Program-made: the position numbers and the translations under genes | The notes under the pieces: generated by a model | Told to the model about the DNA's origin: nothing | Database searches by the model: none | Seen by the model: only the letters and a program-made list of their open reading frames with translations | Shown here: in pieces, positions 50,444-58,931 of the stretch | How positions within the stretch are numbered: position 1 is the first letter of the stretch | Layout: every line of letters starts with the position of its first letter | NCBI GenBank assembly: GCA_910587505.1 | Contig: CAJULD010000011.1 | Location: 11,466-75,465 of the forward strand | Direction of reading: 5' to 3' | Source: an uncultured Oscillospiraceae bacterium | GTDB taxonomy: Bacteria > Bacillota > Clostridia > Oscillospirales > Oscillospiraceae | Length of the DNA stretch: 64,000 bases

Positions 50444-50802
50444 TGCGCCACCCCCTCGTTCATCAGGGAGACGATCTCCCCGTCGCTCAGCCCCAGGTAC
50501 CGCAGCTCCGCCACCAGCTCCCGCAGACGGCGGATGAGCTCCGCCCGGCGGGCCGGGCCGGCGTCGCTTCGCCGCGCGGCAAAGGAGCCCTTCCCCGGTA
50601 CGGAGTAGATGAAGCCCTCGGCCTCCAGTTCGGCATAGGCCCGCTGGATGGTATTGGGATTAATGGCCAGATCCACGGCCATGGCGCGGACGGAGGGCAG
50701 CTTTTCGTCCGGCTCCAGCGCGCCGGTGACGATCATGCGGCGCAGTCCGTCCTTGATCTGACCGTAAATGGGCCGGGAATCCCGGTAGTTCAATGTCAGC
50801 AA
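50440..50802 (-). CDS. GntR family regulator (YtrA subfamily)
   Basis: 120 residues from a TTG start at 50802 with AGGAGGGG upstream; the longer ATG frame overlaps the small peptide gene and lacks an RBS. Winged helix: RPIYGQIKDGLRRMIVTGALEPDEKLPSVRAMAVDLAINPNTIQRAYAELEAEGF. The short helical tail (SDAGPARRAELIRRLRELVAEL) is the YtrA-type dimerisation domain. It probably represses its own operon; a partial inverted repeat GTACTA...TAATAC (50923-50941) near the promoter could be the operator. Confidence 0.9.
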   Translation of the reverse strand: MLTLNYRDSRPIYGQIKDGLRRMIVTGALEPDEKLPSVRAMAVDLAINPNTIQRAYAELEAEGFIYSVPGKGSFAARRSDAGPARRAELIRRLRELVAELRYLGLSDGEIVSLMNEGVAQ

Positions 50803-50815
50803 AAGACTTCCCCTC

Positions 50816-50905
50816 CTATCTTTTCTTCCGCAGCGCCATGGCCGCAGCATAAATGCATGCAAACACGGCGAATATTCCGGCCAGCAGCAGATAAATCAAA
50901 TGCAT
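50816..50905 (-). CDS. 29-residue single-helix membrane peptide
   Basis: ATG 50905 follows GGGAGG at proper spacing; the peptide starts MHLIYLLLAGIFAVFACIY and ends ALRKKR. One membrane helix with a basic cytoplasmic tail. First reading frame after the promoter at 50947-50975, 13 bases before the GntR start. The good RBS, promoter proximity and clean topology argue for a real microprotein, possibly modulating the ABC complex. Confidence 0.65.
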   Translation of the reverse strand: MHLIYLLLAGIFAVFACIYAAAMALRKKR

Positions 50906-50922
50906 TCTTCCGCCTCCCAACT

Positions 50923-50975
50923 GTACTAATCGCTGTAATACGCTTTACTATACAGGATTCATTTTCCGAGAACAA
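50923..50975 (-). promoter_or_regulatory. Promoter and candidate operator of the GntR/ABC operon
   Basis: TTGTTC (rc of 50970-50975), 17 bp, TATAGT (rc of 50947-50952). Downstream of the -10 is GTACTA-N7-TAATAC (50923-50941), a near-palindrome (5 of 6 pairs). Confidence 0.65.
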
Positions 50976-51108
50976 GGGAAAAGCACTGAAGAATGTTTTA
51001 AGGATTCTTTAAGCGGCAAAGAAATGGATTTCTACGGATGCAATCATATCTTCCCCGCTCTCCGAATATGCTGGGACAAGCAAGGCATACAAAGGAGGAG
51101 CGGAAACA

Positions 51109-52326
51109 GTGACCATCAAAAGGAGACCCGGACCCCGGTGGAGGCGGCGGGCCGCCGCCCTTCTGGCCGCAGGCGGCGTGATTTACACAGTGGCCGCCAC
51201 GGCGTCCACCACGGATTTTTCCTCCGCCTGGCGGGCGCTGGAGGAACAGAACGAGCTGGCCCTGGGCATGCTGAAAAGCCAGCTGGAGGGCGTATGGAGC
51301 GGAGGCCCCCTGCCGGCCCGGACGGCGCTGGCCATAGGACAGAGCCCTCTTCTCTTTTCCGGCCAGGAGGCGGTGCTGGAGCTGCGGCGCACGGAGGAGG
51401 AGGACGACACCCGCGAGCCCGCAGCCTCCGCGGAAAAAGAGCCGGAGCCGGCCAGACCGGCGGAGCCCACGGCCCCCATCCCGGAGGAGCCGGAAGAGGC
51501 GGAGCAGCCGCTGATCTTCGCGGACAACGGCGTGCAGGCCAGGACGCTGACGCCGGCCTCGCCGGACGGATACGTGGTGGCGGGAAACGTGTATATCAGC
51601 AACCGTTCGGATCAGAGCTTCGACGGGACGCTGTTTGACGGAAGCTTTGCCGCGTCGCTGTCGGAGCTGGAGGGGCCGAAGGTGCTGATCGTACATACCC
51701 ACGGCAGCGAGGCGTACACCATGCCTCCGGGACAGGAATACGAGGCCAGCGGCGACTGCCGGACCACGGACTGCGCCTTCAACGTGGTACGGGTGGGCGA
51801 CGAGCTGGCCCGGACGCTGGAGGAAGCGGGCATCGGCGTGGTCCACGACGCGACGCTCCACGATTACCCGGAATACAGCGGCGCCTATGGACGCTCCCTG
51901 ACGGCGGTGGAGGCGGCCATGGAGGCGTATCCCTCCATTTCCCTGGTGCTGGACGTGCATCGGGACGCCATATCCGACGCGGACGGCAGCCCCTATAAGG
52001 TCGTCAGCAGCGTGGCGGGACTCAACGCGGCCCAGATGTCCTTCATCATCGGCACCGACGGCGGCGGGCTGGAGCACGACGGCTGGCGGGAAAACCTGAA
52101 GCTGGCTGCGGCCATTCAGCAGCGGCTGCTGGACAGCTGCCCCACGCTGATGCGGCCGGTGTCGGTGCGGAACTCCCGGTATAACCAGCATGTGTCTCCG
52201 GGCGCGCTGCTGGTGGAAATGGGAGCGGCCGGAAACTCGCTGGACGAGGCGCTGCTGTCCGCCCGGCTGCTTGGTCAGGCCATTGCGGAAACTTTTCCGG
52301 CAAAGGATAATTCCGCTCTTTCCTGA
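51109..52326 (+). CDS. spoIIP: Stage II sporulation protein P
   Basis: 405 residues, GTG start 51109 with AAAGGAGGAG upstream. N-terminal membrane anchor (about 15-32), a Pro/Glu-rich spacer (about 95-135), then the amidase/endopeptidase domain with VLIVHTHGSEAYT (zinc His), LDVHRDAI and GALLVEMGAAGNSLDEA. SpoIIP, with SpoIID and SpoIIM, removes peptidoglycan during forespore engulfment. Its sporulation promoter was not resolved. Confirms that the organism is or was an endospore former. Confidence 0.93.
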   Translation: MTIKRRPGPRWRRRAAALLAAGGVIYTVAATASTTDFSSAWRALEEQNELALGMLKSQLEGVWSGGPLPARTALAIGQSPLLFSGQEAVLELRRTEEEDDTREPAASAEKEPEPARPAEPTAPIPEEPEEAEQPLIFADNGVQARTLTPASPDGYVVAGNVYISNRSDQSFDGTLFDGSFAASLSELEGPKVLIVHTHGSEAYTMPPGQEYEASGDCRTTDCAFNVVRVGDELARTLEEAGIGVVHDATLHDYPEYSGAYGRSLTAVEAAMEAYPSISLVLDVHRDAISDADGSPYKVVSSVAGLNAAQMSFIIGTDGGGLEHDGWRENLKLAAAIQQRLLDSCPTLMRPVSVRNSRYNQHVSPGALLVEMGAAGNSLDEALLSARLLGQAIAETFPAKDNSALS

Positions 52327-52355
52327 AAGAAAGAGCGAAAAAAGAACTATACGGG

Positions 52356-52480
52356 CCCGTATTCACAGCCGCTGAGCGCCGTCCGGGCGGTCTGTTTCCC
52401 GCCATCCCGCGTCAGTTTCCCCTGTCTGACGGGAAAAATCTCCGTCCATCCGGCATCCGCCGGTTATGAGTACAGGTTCT
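52356..52480 (-). repeat. Dispersed repeat, copy D
   Basis: About 125 bp. Intact end CGGTTATGAGTACAGGTTCT at 52461-52480; the other end CCCGTATTCACAGCCG is degraded. Its interior, read on the - strand, shares GATTTTTCCCG and CAGACAGGG with copy E, so it lies in the opposite orientation to E. Confidence 0.75.
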
Positions 52481-52592
52481 GAGCGGTGTAAATTCTGCCT
52501 CGCGGGAGCTTCCCCGGATTTCCCCACGGTGACATTCTCCACTGCGTTGCCTGTATTTTTCAGATTCTTTTCTGTTTTTTGGGATAAAAACC

Positions 52593-52621
52593 TTGCAACT
52601 GCGGGAAAAATATGTTAGATT
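52593..52621 (+). promoter_or_regulatory. Promoter of the HU gene
   Basis: TTGCAA (52593-52598), 17 bp, TAGATT (52616-52621). Confidence 0.65.
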
Positions 52622-52696
52622 AAAAAAAGCGATGCAGCGTTCGGGGGTCCCCTCGCGGACGTTTTGTACCAAAAGAAATATAAAGGAGTTTACCCA

Positions 52697-52972
52697 ATGA
52701 ACAAATCTGAACTTATCAATGCCGTGGCGGAGAAAGCCGCGCTATCCAAAAAGGACTCCGAGGCTGCCGTGACCGCCGCCCTGGATGCGATTACCGCCGC
52801 CCTGGCAGATGGCGACGAGGTCCGCCTAGTGGGCTTCGGCACCTTTGAGGTGAAGAAGCGTGAGGCCCGGATCGGCCGCAACCCCAAGACCAAGGAGGAA
52901 ATCCAGATTCCCGCCACCAGGGTCCCCGCCTTCAAGCCCGGCAAGGCGCTGAAGGATATCGTTGCGAAGTGA
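52697..52972 (+). CDS. HU family DNA-binding protein
   Basis: 91 residues, AAAGGAG before ATG 52697. Standard [27 protein letters not shown], the [24 protein letters not shown] beta-arm region ending near [17 protein letters not shown]. Abundant dimeric nucleoid protein that bends DNA. A 12-bp stem hairpin (52982-53009) separates it from the S4-domain gene, which may let HU be made in excess. Confidence 0.95.
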   Translation: MNKSELINAVAEKAALSKKDSEAAVTAALDAITAALADGDEVRLVGFGTFEVKKREARIGRNPKTKEEIQIPATRVPAFKPGKALKDIVAK

Positions 52973-52981
52973 GAATATACT

Positions 52982-53009
52982 CAGAGGCGCGGCGCAGGCC
53001 GCGCCTCTG
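52982..53009 (+). promoter_or_regulatory. Intercistronic hairpin after the HU gene
   Basis: CAGAGGCGCGGC-GCAG-GCCGCGCCTCTG, perfect 12-bp stem without T-run, between HU and the S4 protein: probably a message stabiliser or partial terminator. Confidence 0.65.
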
Positions 53010-53034
53010 GCTTTCCGGAAAGGAGACGCTTTTT

Positions 53035-53283
53035 ATGCGGCTGGACAAGTATCTGAAGGTTTCCCGCCTGATTAAGCGGCGGACCGTGGCCAACGAGGCC
53101 TGCGACAACGAGCGGGTCACCGTCAACGGCAGGGTGGCCCGCGCCTCCTGCGAAGTCAGGGAGGGCGACGTCATCGCCATTCGCTTCGGGCAGCGGACGC
53201 TTACCGTGGAGGTGGTTTCCGTGACGGAAACCGTGGGAAAGGCGGAAGCTGCGGCCATGTACCGGGAGGTCGCCGGAGCGTAA
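53035..53283 (+). CDS. S4-domain RNA-binding protein (Hsp15/YabO-like)
   Basis: 82 residues, AAAGGAG before ATG 53035. A single S4 fold: MRLDKYLKVSRLIKRRTVANEACDNERVTVNGRVA. In Firmicutes this gene (yabO/rlbP) follows or lies near HU genes and binds rRNA or stalled 50S subunits. RqcH (35054-36805) works in the same rescue pathway, a possible functional link. Confidence 0.9.
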   Translation: MRLDKYLKVSRLIKRRTVANEACDNERVTVNGRVARASCEVREGDVIAIRFGQRTLTVEVVSVTETVGKAEAAAMYREVAGA

Positions 53284-53288
53284 GTGTA

Positions 53289-54038
53289 ATGCGGATCATC
53301 ATCGCTCCGGCGAAAAAAATGAATATGGATACGGACAGCTTCGCCGTGGAGGCCCTGCCCCGTTTTTTGCAGGACGCCGGGCAGTTGAAGGAGACCATGC
53401 AGGCCATGTCCGGCAGGGAATTGCAGGCCCTCTGGAAGTGTAACGACGCCATCGCCAGGCTGAATATGGAGCGCCTGCGGGACATGGATCTGCGCCGGAA
53501 CCTCACCCCGGCCATTCTGGCCTACGAGGGCATCCAGTACCGGTACATGGCTCCCGGCGTGATGGAGGCGGGACAGTTGGAATACCTGCAGGATCGCCTG
53601 CGCATTCTGTCCGGCTTCTACGGCCTGCTGCGGCCCTTCGACGGCGTGACACCCTACCGGCTGGAGATGCAGGCCAGACTGTCTGTGGGCGGCGCGAAGG
53701 ACCTGTACGCCTTCTGGGGCAGCCGGCTGGCGGAGCTGCTGGCTGCGGAGACGGATTTCGTACTGAATCTGGCCTCCAGGGAATACAGCAGCGCCGTGGA
53801 GCCCCATCTGCCGTCCGGGGTCCGCTTTCTCACCTGCAGCTTCGGGGAGCGGAAAGGCGGAAAAATCATCGAAAAGGGTACCCTGTGCAAAATGGCCCGG
53901 GGACAGATGGTGCGCTGGCTGGCGGAGCATGACATCAAAAATCCGGGGGACATCCGGGCATTTTCCGACCTGGACTACCGGTTCGAGCCGGAGCTGTCCA
54001 GTCAGGACCACTTTATATTTACCAAAGGAGAGAAATGA
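53289..54038 (+). CDS. yaaA: YaaA (DUF328/UPF0246) peroxide-resistance protein
   Basis: 249 residues starting MRIIIAPAKKMNMDTD. Family segments: ILAYEGIQYRYM, LSGFYGLLRPFDGVTPYRLEM, FVLNLASREYSSAV, CSFGERKGGKI and MARGQMVRWLAEHDI. In E. coli YaaA limits free iron under peroxide stress. Only a weak RBS (GGAG, spacing about 10), five bases after the S4 gene, so probably translationally coupled. The thiol peroxidase gene follows directly, which fits an oxidative-stress theme. Confidence 0.93.
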   Translation: MRIIIAPAKKMNMDTDSFAVEALPRFLQDAGQLKETMQAMSGRELQALWKCNDAIARLNMERLRDMDLRRNLTPAILAYEGIQYRYMAPGVMEAGQLEYLQDRLRILSGFYGLLRPFDGVTPYRLEMQARLSVGGAKDLYAFWGSRLAELLAAETDFVLNLASREYSSAVEPHLPSGVRFLTCSFGERKGGKIIEKGTLCKMARGQMVRWLAEHDIKNPGDIRAFSDLDYRFEPELSSQDHFIFTKGEK

Positions 54039-54039
54039 A

Positions 54040-54504
54040 ATGTTGGAAGCTGGAACCAGGGCCCCGGAATTTACCTTGCCGGACAAGGATGGAAATCCGG
54101 TATCTTTATCGGACTTTGCGGGGAAAAAGGTCGTGCTGTACTTCTACCCCAGGGACAACACCCCCGGCTGCACCCGGCAGGCGTGCGCTTTCGCCGGGGC
54201 CTGTGAGGAGTTCAGGAAATTTAACGCGGTGGTCATTGGCGTCAGCAAAGACTCTGTGGCCTCCCACCAGAAGTTCGCGGAGAAGTACAGTCTGCCGTTT
54301 CTCCTCCTCTCCGACCCGGAGCTGACCGCCATCCAGGCCTACGGCGTATGGCAGGAGAAGAAAAACTATGGCAAGGTGAGCATGGGCGTGGTGCGGTCCA
54401 CCTTTGTGATTGACGGGAACGGCGTCATTGAGAAGGTCATGCCCAGGGTCAGGCCGGACACCAGCGCGGAGGAAATTCTGTCGTATCTGGCGGAGAATGC
54501 GTAA
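54040..54504 (+). CDS. bcp: Thioredoxin-dependent thiol peroxidase (Bcp/PrxQ)
   Basis: 154 residues; ATG 54040, AAAGGAG upstream, one base after the yaaA stop. Peroxiredoxin of the PrxQ type: YPRDNTPGCTRQAC holds the peroxidatic Cys44 and resolving Cys49 four residues apart. Reduces H2O2 and organic peroxides using thioredoxin. Last gene before a strong GC hairpin (54620-54660). Confidence 0.95.
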   Translation: MLEAGTRAPEFTLPDKDGNPVSLSDFAGKKVVLYFYPRDNTPGCTRQACAFAGACEEFRKFNAVVIGVSKDSVASHQKFAEKYSLPFLLLSDPELTAIQAYGVWQEKKNYGKVSMGVVRSTFVIDGNGVIEKVMPRVRPDTSAEEILSYLAENA

Positions 54505-54619
54505 ATACCATGCGTATGCGGGATAGAATCTGCAGGCTTCTTTAACAGCCGCCGGAAGGCGCTGTGAGAGGAAACGGCGCAGAGCGTGAGATCGGGAAAA
54601 AGTCAAAACCAGGAGGAAA

Positions 54620-54660
54620 CGGCGGGCCCCCGGACGCAGATTGCGTCCGGGGGCCCGCCG
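54620..54660 (+). terminator. GC-rich terminator hairpin between bcp and pgi
   Basis: Perfect 19-bp stem (CGGCGGGCCCCCGGACGCA and complement) with loop GAT. T-runs are poor on both sides, but its position between convergent genes supports a bidirectional terminator. The rest of 54505-54754 shows nothing else. Confidence 0.65.
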
Positions 54661-54754
54661 TGCGAAATGGGGAAGTTGACGGAATCGACGGTTTGGCCTG
54701 TAATTTGACATGGATAACAGGTTAACCGGCTATATTATCAAATTTATCCCGGTC

Positions 54755-56077
54755 TTACCTGCCCAGCTTCGCCCGCAACCCGGCGCCCATCTCCTCATAG
54801 CCGGGCTTGTTCAGCAGCGCGAACATGTTCTTCTTATAGGCCTCCACGCCGGGCTGATCGAAGGGATTGACGCCCAGAAGATAGCCGGACAGGCCGCAGG
54901 CGTACTCAAAGAAGTAGATCAGCTCGCCGCAGGTATAGGCGTTGATCTCACCGGCGCGGATAATCAGATTGGGTACGCCGCCCTCCACGTGGGCCAGCAG
55001 CGTGCCGTCCATGGCCTGGGTGGCGATGAAGTCCATATCCTTCCCGGCCAGGAAGTTCAGTCCGTCGCCGTCGGCCTCGTCACGGGGCACGCACAGCTGA
55101 TGAGCGCTTCTGCCGAAACGGATGACGGTCTCCAGCATCATCCGCTCGCCCTGCTGGATATACTGGCCCATGGAGTGCAGATCTGCGGTAAACTCCACGC
55201 TGGCGGGAAACAGGCCCTTGCCCTCCTTGCCCTCGCTCTCGCCGTAGAGCTGCTTCCACCACTCGGCGAAGAACCGGGCCCTGGGCTCATAAGCGGCCAG
55301 AATCTCCACCTTCCTGCCCTGCCGGTACAGGTCGCTCCGGGCGGCGGCGTACTGCCAGGCGGGATTGGCCTCCAGGCCGGACTTCCGGCAGGTCTCCATC
55401 ATGTCCGACGCGCCGCGCATGAGCTCGTCCAGGTCAATGCCCGCCACGGCAATGGGCAGCAGTCCCACGGCGGTCAGCACGCTGTACCGGCCGCCCACGT
55501 CGTCAGGCACCACGTAGGTGTCATAGCCCTCGGCGTCAGCCAGGGACTTCAGGGCGCCGCGGGCCTTGTCGGTGGTGGCGTAGATGCGCCTGGCGGCCTC
55601 GGCCTTGCCATACTTCTCCTCCAGCCTGGCCTTGAAGAAACGGAAGGCCACGGCGGGCTCGGTGGTGGTGCCGGACTTGGAGATGACGTTGACGGAGAAA
55701 TCGTCGCCGCCGATGAGATCGAAAATCTCCTGCAAGGCGTCGCCGCTGAGACCGTTGCCCGCAAAGTAAATATTGGGCGTGTCCTTCTTTTTCAGGTTAT
55801 AGTTGTTGGATTCCAGCAGTTCGATGACGGCGCGGGCCCCCAGATAACTGCCGCCGATGCCGATGACCACCAGGGCCCTGCTGTCGGACTGGATCTTCTT
55901 CGCGGCGGCCTTGATGCGCGCGTACTCGTCCTTGTCGTAGTCCCTGGGCAGATTCACCCAGCCCACGAAGTCGTTCCCCAGACCGGTGGCCTCCTGGAGC
56001 CAGGCGTGGGCCTGAGCAAGGCCATCGGCATATTTTTCCACCTGGGCGGAGCTGCTGGAAAGATTGAGCTGAAGCAT
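54755..56077 (-). CDS. pgi: Glucose-6-phosphate isomerase
   Basis: 440 residues, AAGGAGG before ATG 56077. Short bacterial PGI form. Motifs: [55 protein letters not shown] (catalytic Arg and sugar loop) and the C-terminal [18 protein letters not shown]. Interconverts glucose-6-P and fructose-6-P. Monocistronic with its own promoter. It could also receive fructose-6-P from NagB. Confidence 0.96.
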   Translation of the reverse strand: MLQLNLSSSSAQVEKYADGLAQAHAWLQEATGLGNDFVGWVNLPRDYDKDEYARIKAAAKKIQSDSRALVVIGIGGSYLGARAVIELLESNNYNLKKKDTPNIYFAGNGLSGDALQEIFDLIGGDDFSVNVISKSGTTTEPAVAFRFFKARLEEKYGKAEAARRIYATTDKARGALKSLADAEGYDTYVVPDDVGGRYSVLTAVGLLPIAVAGIDLDELMRGASDMMETCRKSGLEANPAWQYAAARSDLYRQGRKVEILAAYEPRARFFAEWWKQLYGESEGKEGKGLFPASVEFTADLHSMGQYIQQGERMMLETVIRFGRSAHQLCVPRDEADGDGLNFLAGKDMDFIATQAMDGTLLAHVEGGVPNLIIRAGEINAYTCGELIYFFEYACGLSGYLLGVNPFDQPGVEAYKKNMFALLNKPGYEEMGAGLRAKLGR

Positions 56078-56127
56078 AAAATATTTTCCTCCTTAGCGGT
56101 AAGTTTTGGAAATGTTTCGATGAAAAC

Positions 56128-56156
56128 AGTATACCACGCCCGGAAGAATTGGGCAA
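56128..56156 (-). promoter_or_regulatory. Promoter of pgi
   Basis: Leftward TTGCCC (rc of 56151-56156), 17 bp, TATACT (rc of 56128-56133), 50 bp before ATG 56077. Confidence 0.8.
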
Positions 56157-56229
56157 GGGGTATCTTCGCACGTCCCTTTTAAGGAAAGTGCTGCCGGGAT
56201 ATAACTTCGGCGGTTTCTACAAATACAAA

Positions 56230-56258
56230 TTGATATAACAGGACCCCCATGGTATAAT
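56230..56258 (+). promoter_or_regulatory. Orphan rightward promoter in the low-GC islet
   Basis: TTGATA (56230-56235), 17 bp, perfect TATAAT (56253-56258). No full-length gene follows; see the tiny frame at 56296. Confidence 0.65.
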
Positions 56259-56295
56259 TGACTCGGCAAAGCAGCGGTTGTATTGAGGAATACAG

Positions 56296-56352
56296 ATGTC
56301 TGAGTTAAATGAATTATTAGATGATTTCATATTGAACAGTAAAAATACATAA
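56296..56352 (+). CDS. Tiny 18-residue frame or remnant of a lost gene
   Basis: ATG 56296 with GAGGAA upstream encodes MSELNELLDDFILNSKNT then TAA. Promoter and RBS are good, codons are AT-rich. Either a short peptide or the first codons of a gene whose body has been deleted (the start would suit a DNA-binding or recombinase protein, a guess). Confidence 0.3.
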   Translation: MSELNELLDDFILNSKNT

Positions 56353-56606
56353 TATGTGCTAAAGCGCATCAGTGATGAATAATTGTTTCAACACTTCACA
56401 CGCTTTTGAAAGAATTATTATAAAGCGCACCGCTTAATAAGTTCCGGTTTGTCGGGTAGTCATCCATCGACAGGTGACTGCCCGCTTTGAATATTTTGAC
56501 GGGTGGTTTGACGAAGTGACTTTCGGCAACGCCAATCTGAAAAGGGAGCCCCGCACCCCCGGAGAAATCAATTTTGCGGGCGGGGCTGCGAAGAAGGGAC
56601 GCCATA

Positions 56607-58010
56607 CTATTTCCCGAGCCAGGCACGCTTCAGCGCCTCCATCAGCTTCCCGACTTCTCCGTCCTGCAGGGACGCGTATCCCAGGATCACGCTGTTTTCC
56701 GGACACGTTTCCTTCTTTTCCATGTAATATTCGCTCAGGCCCCGGATTCTGACTCCTTCCCGCAGCGCCGAGGCAATCATCTCCCGCTCCCCCGGCCCCT
56801 CCGGCAGGGCGGCCAGCAGGTGCAGGCCCGTGTGCCGCCCCCTGATTGTAATCTTCCCGAATTCCTCCTCCAGCGCCCCTGCCAGTTTCTCCATTCTGCT
56901 CTTATACGCGCCCCGCATTCTCGCCAGATGCCGGGTGAAATATCCTCCCTCCAGAAACAGCCGCAGGGTCTGCTGCTCAAACCGGCTCACCGTATTGGAA
57001 TAGCTCCCGAAGGCCCGCCGGTACTCCTCCAGCAGCCCCCAGGGCAGCACCATGCAGGCAATCCGGATGCCGGGAGCCAGACTCTTGGAAAAGGTGCACA
57101 GATATACCACCCGTCCGTCCGCTCCCGCCATCCCCTGCAGGCTGGGCAGGGGCCGCATATCAAAGCGGAATTCCGCGTCGTAGTCGTCCTCCAGAATATA
57201 CCGGCCCTCCCGGGCCGCGGCCCACCGCAAAAGCCGGGCCCGCCGTCCCACCGGCATGGTCACGCCGGTGGGGAAGTGGTGGCTGGGGGTCACATAGCAC
57301 AGCTTCGCCCCGCTCGCCTCCAGCTCCGCCGGGTCCAGTCCGCCCTCGTCGATGCCCACGCACCGGCAGGGAATTCCATTATTGACCAGAATCGTCCGCG
57401 GCCGGTCATATCCCGGATTTTCCACCGCGGCCACGCTTCCCCTCAGCAGCTGGGCCAGCAGCCCCAGCAGATACTCCATGCCCGCCCCCACCACAATCTG
57501 CTCCGGATCGCACACCACGCCCCGATAGGCCCGCAGATAGGCCGCCAGCTCCCGCCGCAGCGTTTCGTCCCCCTGCCGGTGTCCATGGCAGAGGAGGCTC
57601 TCGCCGTTATAGAGCAGCTCCTTCTGGATGCGGCCCCAGGTCCGGAAGGGGAACAGGGCCGTATCCACCGCCCCCGTGGACAGGTCAAACCGGACGGCAG
57701 GGGAGGGGGGCGGATTCTCCCGCCGGACCGGCTTCTCCGCCGTCTGTCCCTCCAGTACCTCCGCGTATTCCAGCACGAAAAACCCGCTTTTCGCCCTGGC
57801 CTCCAGATAGCCCTCCGCCACCAGCATCTGATAGGCGGCGTCCACGGTATTGACCGCCACCGCCAGCTGGGAGGCCAGCGTCCGCTTTCCCGGCAGCCGG
57901 TCTCCCTTCTTCAGCGTCCCGCTCCGGATCTGGGCGGACAGACTGTCGTAGAGCTGCTGATACAGCGGCCGCCCGTCTCCCGGGTCCAGGCAAATCGTCA
58001 GTTCCAGCAT
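56607..58010 (-). CDS. MocR-type regulator (GntR HTH plus aminotransferase domain)
   Basis: 467 residues; start 58010 (MLELTICLDPGDGRP) with GGGAGGG upstream. N-terminal GntR winged helix (LYQQLYDSLSAQIRSGTLKKGDRLPGKRTLASQLAVAVNTVDAAY) joined to a class-I aminotransferase fold with HHFPTGV, LEDDYDAEFRF and the PLP lysine in TFSKSLAPGIRIACM. Members such as PdxR and GabR sense PLP or amines. Divergent from an ECF S component, which it probably regulates; a vitamin B6 link is inferred. Confidence 0.92.
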   Translation of the reverse strand: MLELTICLDPGDGRPLYQQLYDSLSAQIRSGTLKKGDRLPGKRTLASQLAVAVNTVDAAYQMLVAEGYLEARAKSGFFVLEYAEVLEGQTAEKPVRRENPPPSPAVRFDLSTGAVDTALFPFRTWGRIQKELLYNGESLLCHGHRQGDETLRRELAAYLRAYRGVVCDPEQIVVGAGMEYLLGLLAQLLRGSVAAVENPGYDRPRTILVNNGIPCRCVGIDEGGLDPAELEASGAKLCYVTPSHHFPTGVTMPVGRRARLLRWAAAREGRYILEDDYDAEFRFDMRPLPSLQGMAGADGRVVYLCTFSKSLAPGIRIACMVLPWGLLEEYRRAFGSYSNTVSRFEQQTLRLFLEGGYFTRHLARMRGAYKSRMEKLAGALEEEFGKITIRGRHTGLHLLAALPEGPGEREMIASALREGVRIRGLSEYYMEKKETCPENSVILGYASLQDGEVGKLMEALKRAWLGK

Positions 58011-58042
58011 GACACCCTCCCAACTGATCCCATAAAAAAATT

Positions 58043-58082
58043 CTATTCTGACAGTTTCAATAGAGCCAGATAGCAGTATAAT
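58043..58082 (+). promoter_or_regulatory. Divergent control region of MocR and ECF S genes
   Basis: Rightward TATAAT (58077-58082) with a poor -35 (GTTTCA), suggesting activation. Leftward TTGAAA with TTTTAT at 17 bp for mocR. Between them is CTATT-N11-AATAG (58043-58063) and a further CTAT/ATAG copy near 58070, likely MocR sites. Confidence 0.5.
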
Positions 58083-58132
58083 AGCATTATCATCGCCCCC
58101 CGTCAAGAGGGGAGCAACGGGAGGAAACCGTA

Positions 58133-58720
58133 ATGAATGGGAACAGAACACATCAGGCGCTGCTAAAGCTGACAGCTACCGCCATGATGACCGCCATTGT
58201 CTTTGTGGGAAACTACCTGCGCATCACCATGCCGGTCCCGATCGGCGGCGTGACCGCCTTTACGCTGGCAAACATCCTGTGCGCGCTCTCCGGCATCCTG
58301 CTGGGACCGTGGTATGGGTTTCTGGCTTCCGGGCTGGGCAGTTTCTTTTATGATCTGACTAACCCCAACTATGCGGACGAAGCCCTGATTACCCTGTTTA
58401 CCAAGGGGATGTATGGCCTGATTGCCGGACTGGTGCTGTACTGTCTGCTGAAGTCCGTGAAGGAACGCTACGGCGCGCAGCTGGCGGCAACCGCCTGTGC
58501 GGCGGTTGCATATATGGCGGCCTATTCGGTCAAGGTCTATTTCTGGAATGGCATGGTCAAGGGTGGATTTACGGAACCCGTCCAGTGCTGGGCAGGGGTC
58601 GTATCCCGCCTGCCCGCTACGGTCACCAACGGGGTAATCGCCATCATTTTTGCGCCCATTCTGGGAGTAGCGCTGATGAAGGCGTTGCGGTCGGCACATT
58701 TGGAAAAGATGCTGGCGTAA
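58133..58720 (+). CDS. ECF transporter S component (possibly for vitamin B6)
   Basis: 195 residues, six membrane segments. MMTAIVFVGNYLRITMPVPIGGVTAFTLANILCALSGILLGPWYGFLASGLGSFFYDL is the S-component signature region: a small integral membrane vitamin-binding subunit that works with shared EcfA/A'/T, not in this window. GGGAGG before ATG 58133. The divergent MocR regulator suggests pyridoxine/pyridoxal as ligand, by analogy with PdxR-linked transporters. Repeat copy E starts four bases after its stop. Confidence 0.88.
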   Translation: MNGNRTHQALLKLTATAMMTAIVFVGNYLRITMPVPIGGVTAFTLANILCALSGILLGPWYGFLASGLGSFFYDLTNPNYADEALITLFTKGMYGLIAGLVLYCLLKSVKERYGAQLAATACAAVAYMAAYSVKVYFWNGMVKGGFTEPVQCWAGVVSRLPATVTNGVIAIIFAPILGVALMKALRSAHLEKMLA

Positions 58721-58723
58721 TTC

Positions 58724-58885
58724 AGAACCTGTATTCATAACCGGAAGATGCTGGATGGACGAGGATTTTTCCCGCCAGACAGGGAGATTTCCCCTGCAAT
58801 CCTGACGGATTGCAAGGGAAATCGACGCAGTATGGCAGGAAAAAAGCCGGCCATACCGGATTCAGCGGTTGTGAATACAGGTTCT
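58724..58885 (+). repeat. Dispersed repeat, copy E (longest)
   Basis: 162 bp. Ends AGAACCTGTATTCATAACCGG and its near-complement CGGTTGTGAATACAGGTTCT. The interior holds a second foldback (GATTTCCCCTGCAATCC inverted, one mismatch, 4-nt loop) and GATTTTTCCCGCCAGACAGGG shared with copy D. No reading frame: a MITE- or REP-like non-autonomous element. Confidence 0.85.
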
Positions 58886-58931
58886 CATTTTCAGCGTCGG
58901 CCTTTGTTGGCCTTTTTCTCATCAGGCGGCA

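Larger units (their letters stand above)
52327..52696. other. Intergenic region with repeat copy D and HU promoter
   Basis: No gene. Repeat copy D (52356-52480) comes first, then an AT-richer stretch with the HU promoter (52593-52621) and a 75-nt leader. Confidence 0.6.
56157..56606. other. Low-GC islet between pgi and the MocR gene
   Basis: About 250 bp from 56210 are clearly AT-rich, unlike the rest of the window. They hold a consensus-like rightward promoter (56230-56258), a tiny reading frame (56296-56352) and an inverted repeat (CGGGTAGTCA...TGACTGCCCG, 56453-56486). From 56547 a GCCCCGC...GCGGGGC hairpin with TCCCTTTT on the - strand probably ends the MocR transcript. Looks like a remnant of an inserted gene or a small-RNA locus. 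Confidence 0.5.

Noticed and set aside
56474..56752. 92-codon rightward frame after the low-GC islet
   Set aside because: No convincing RBS, and the second half runs antisense to the MocR gene; the first part shows no family resemblance.
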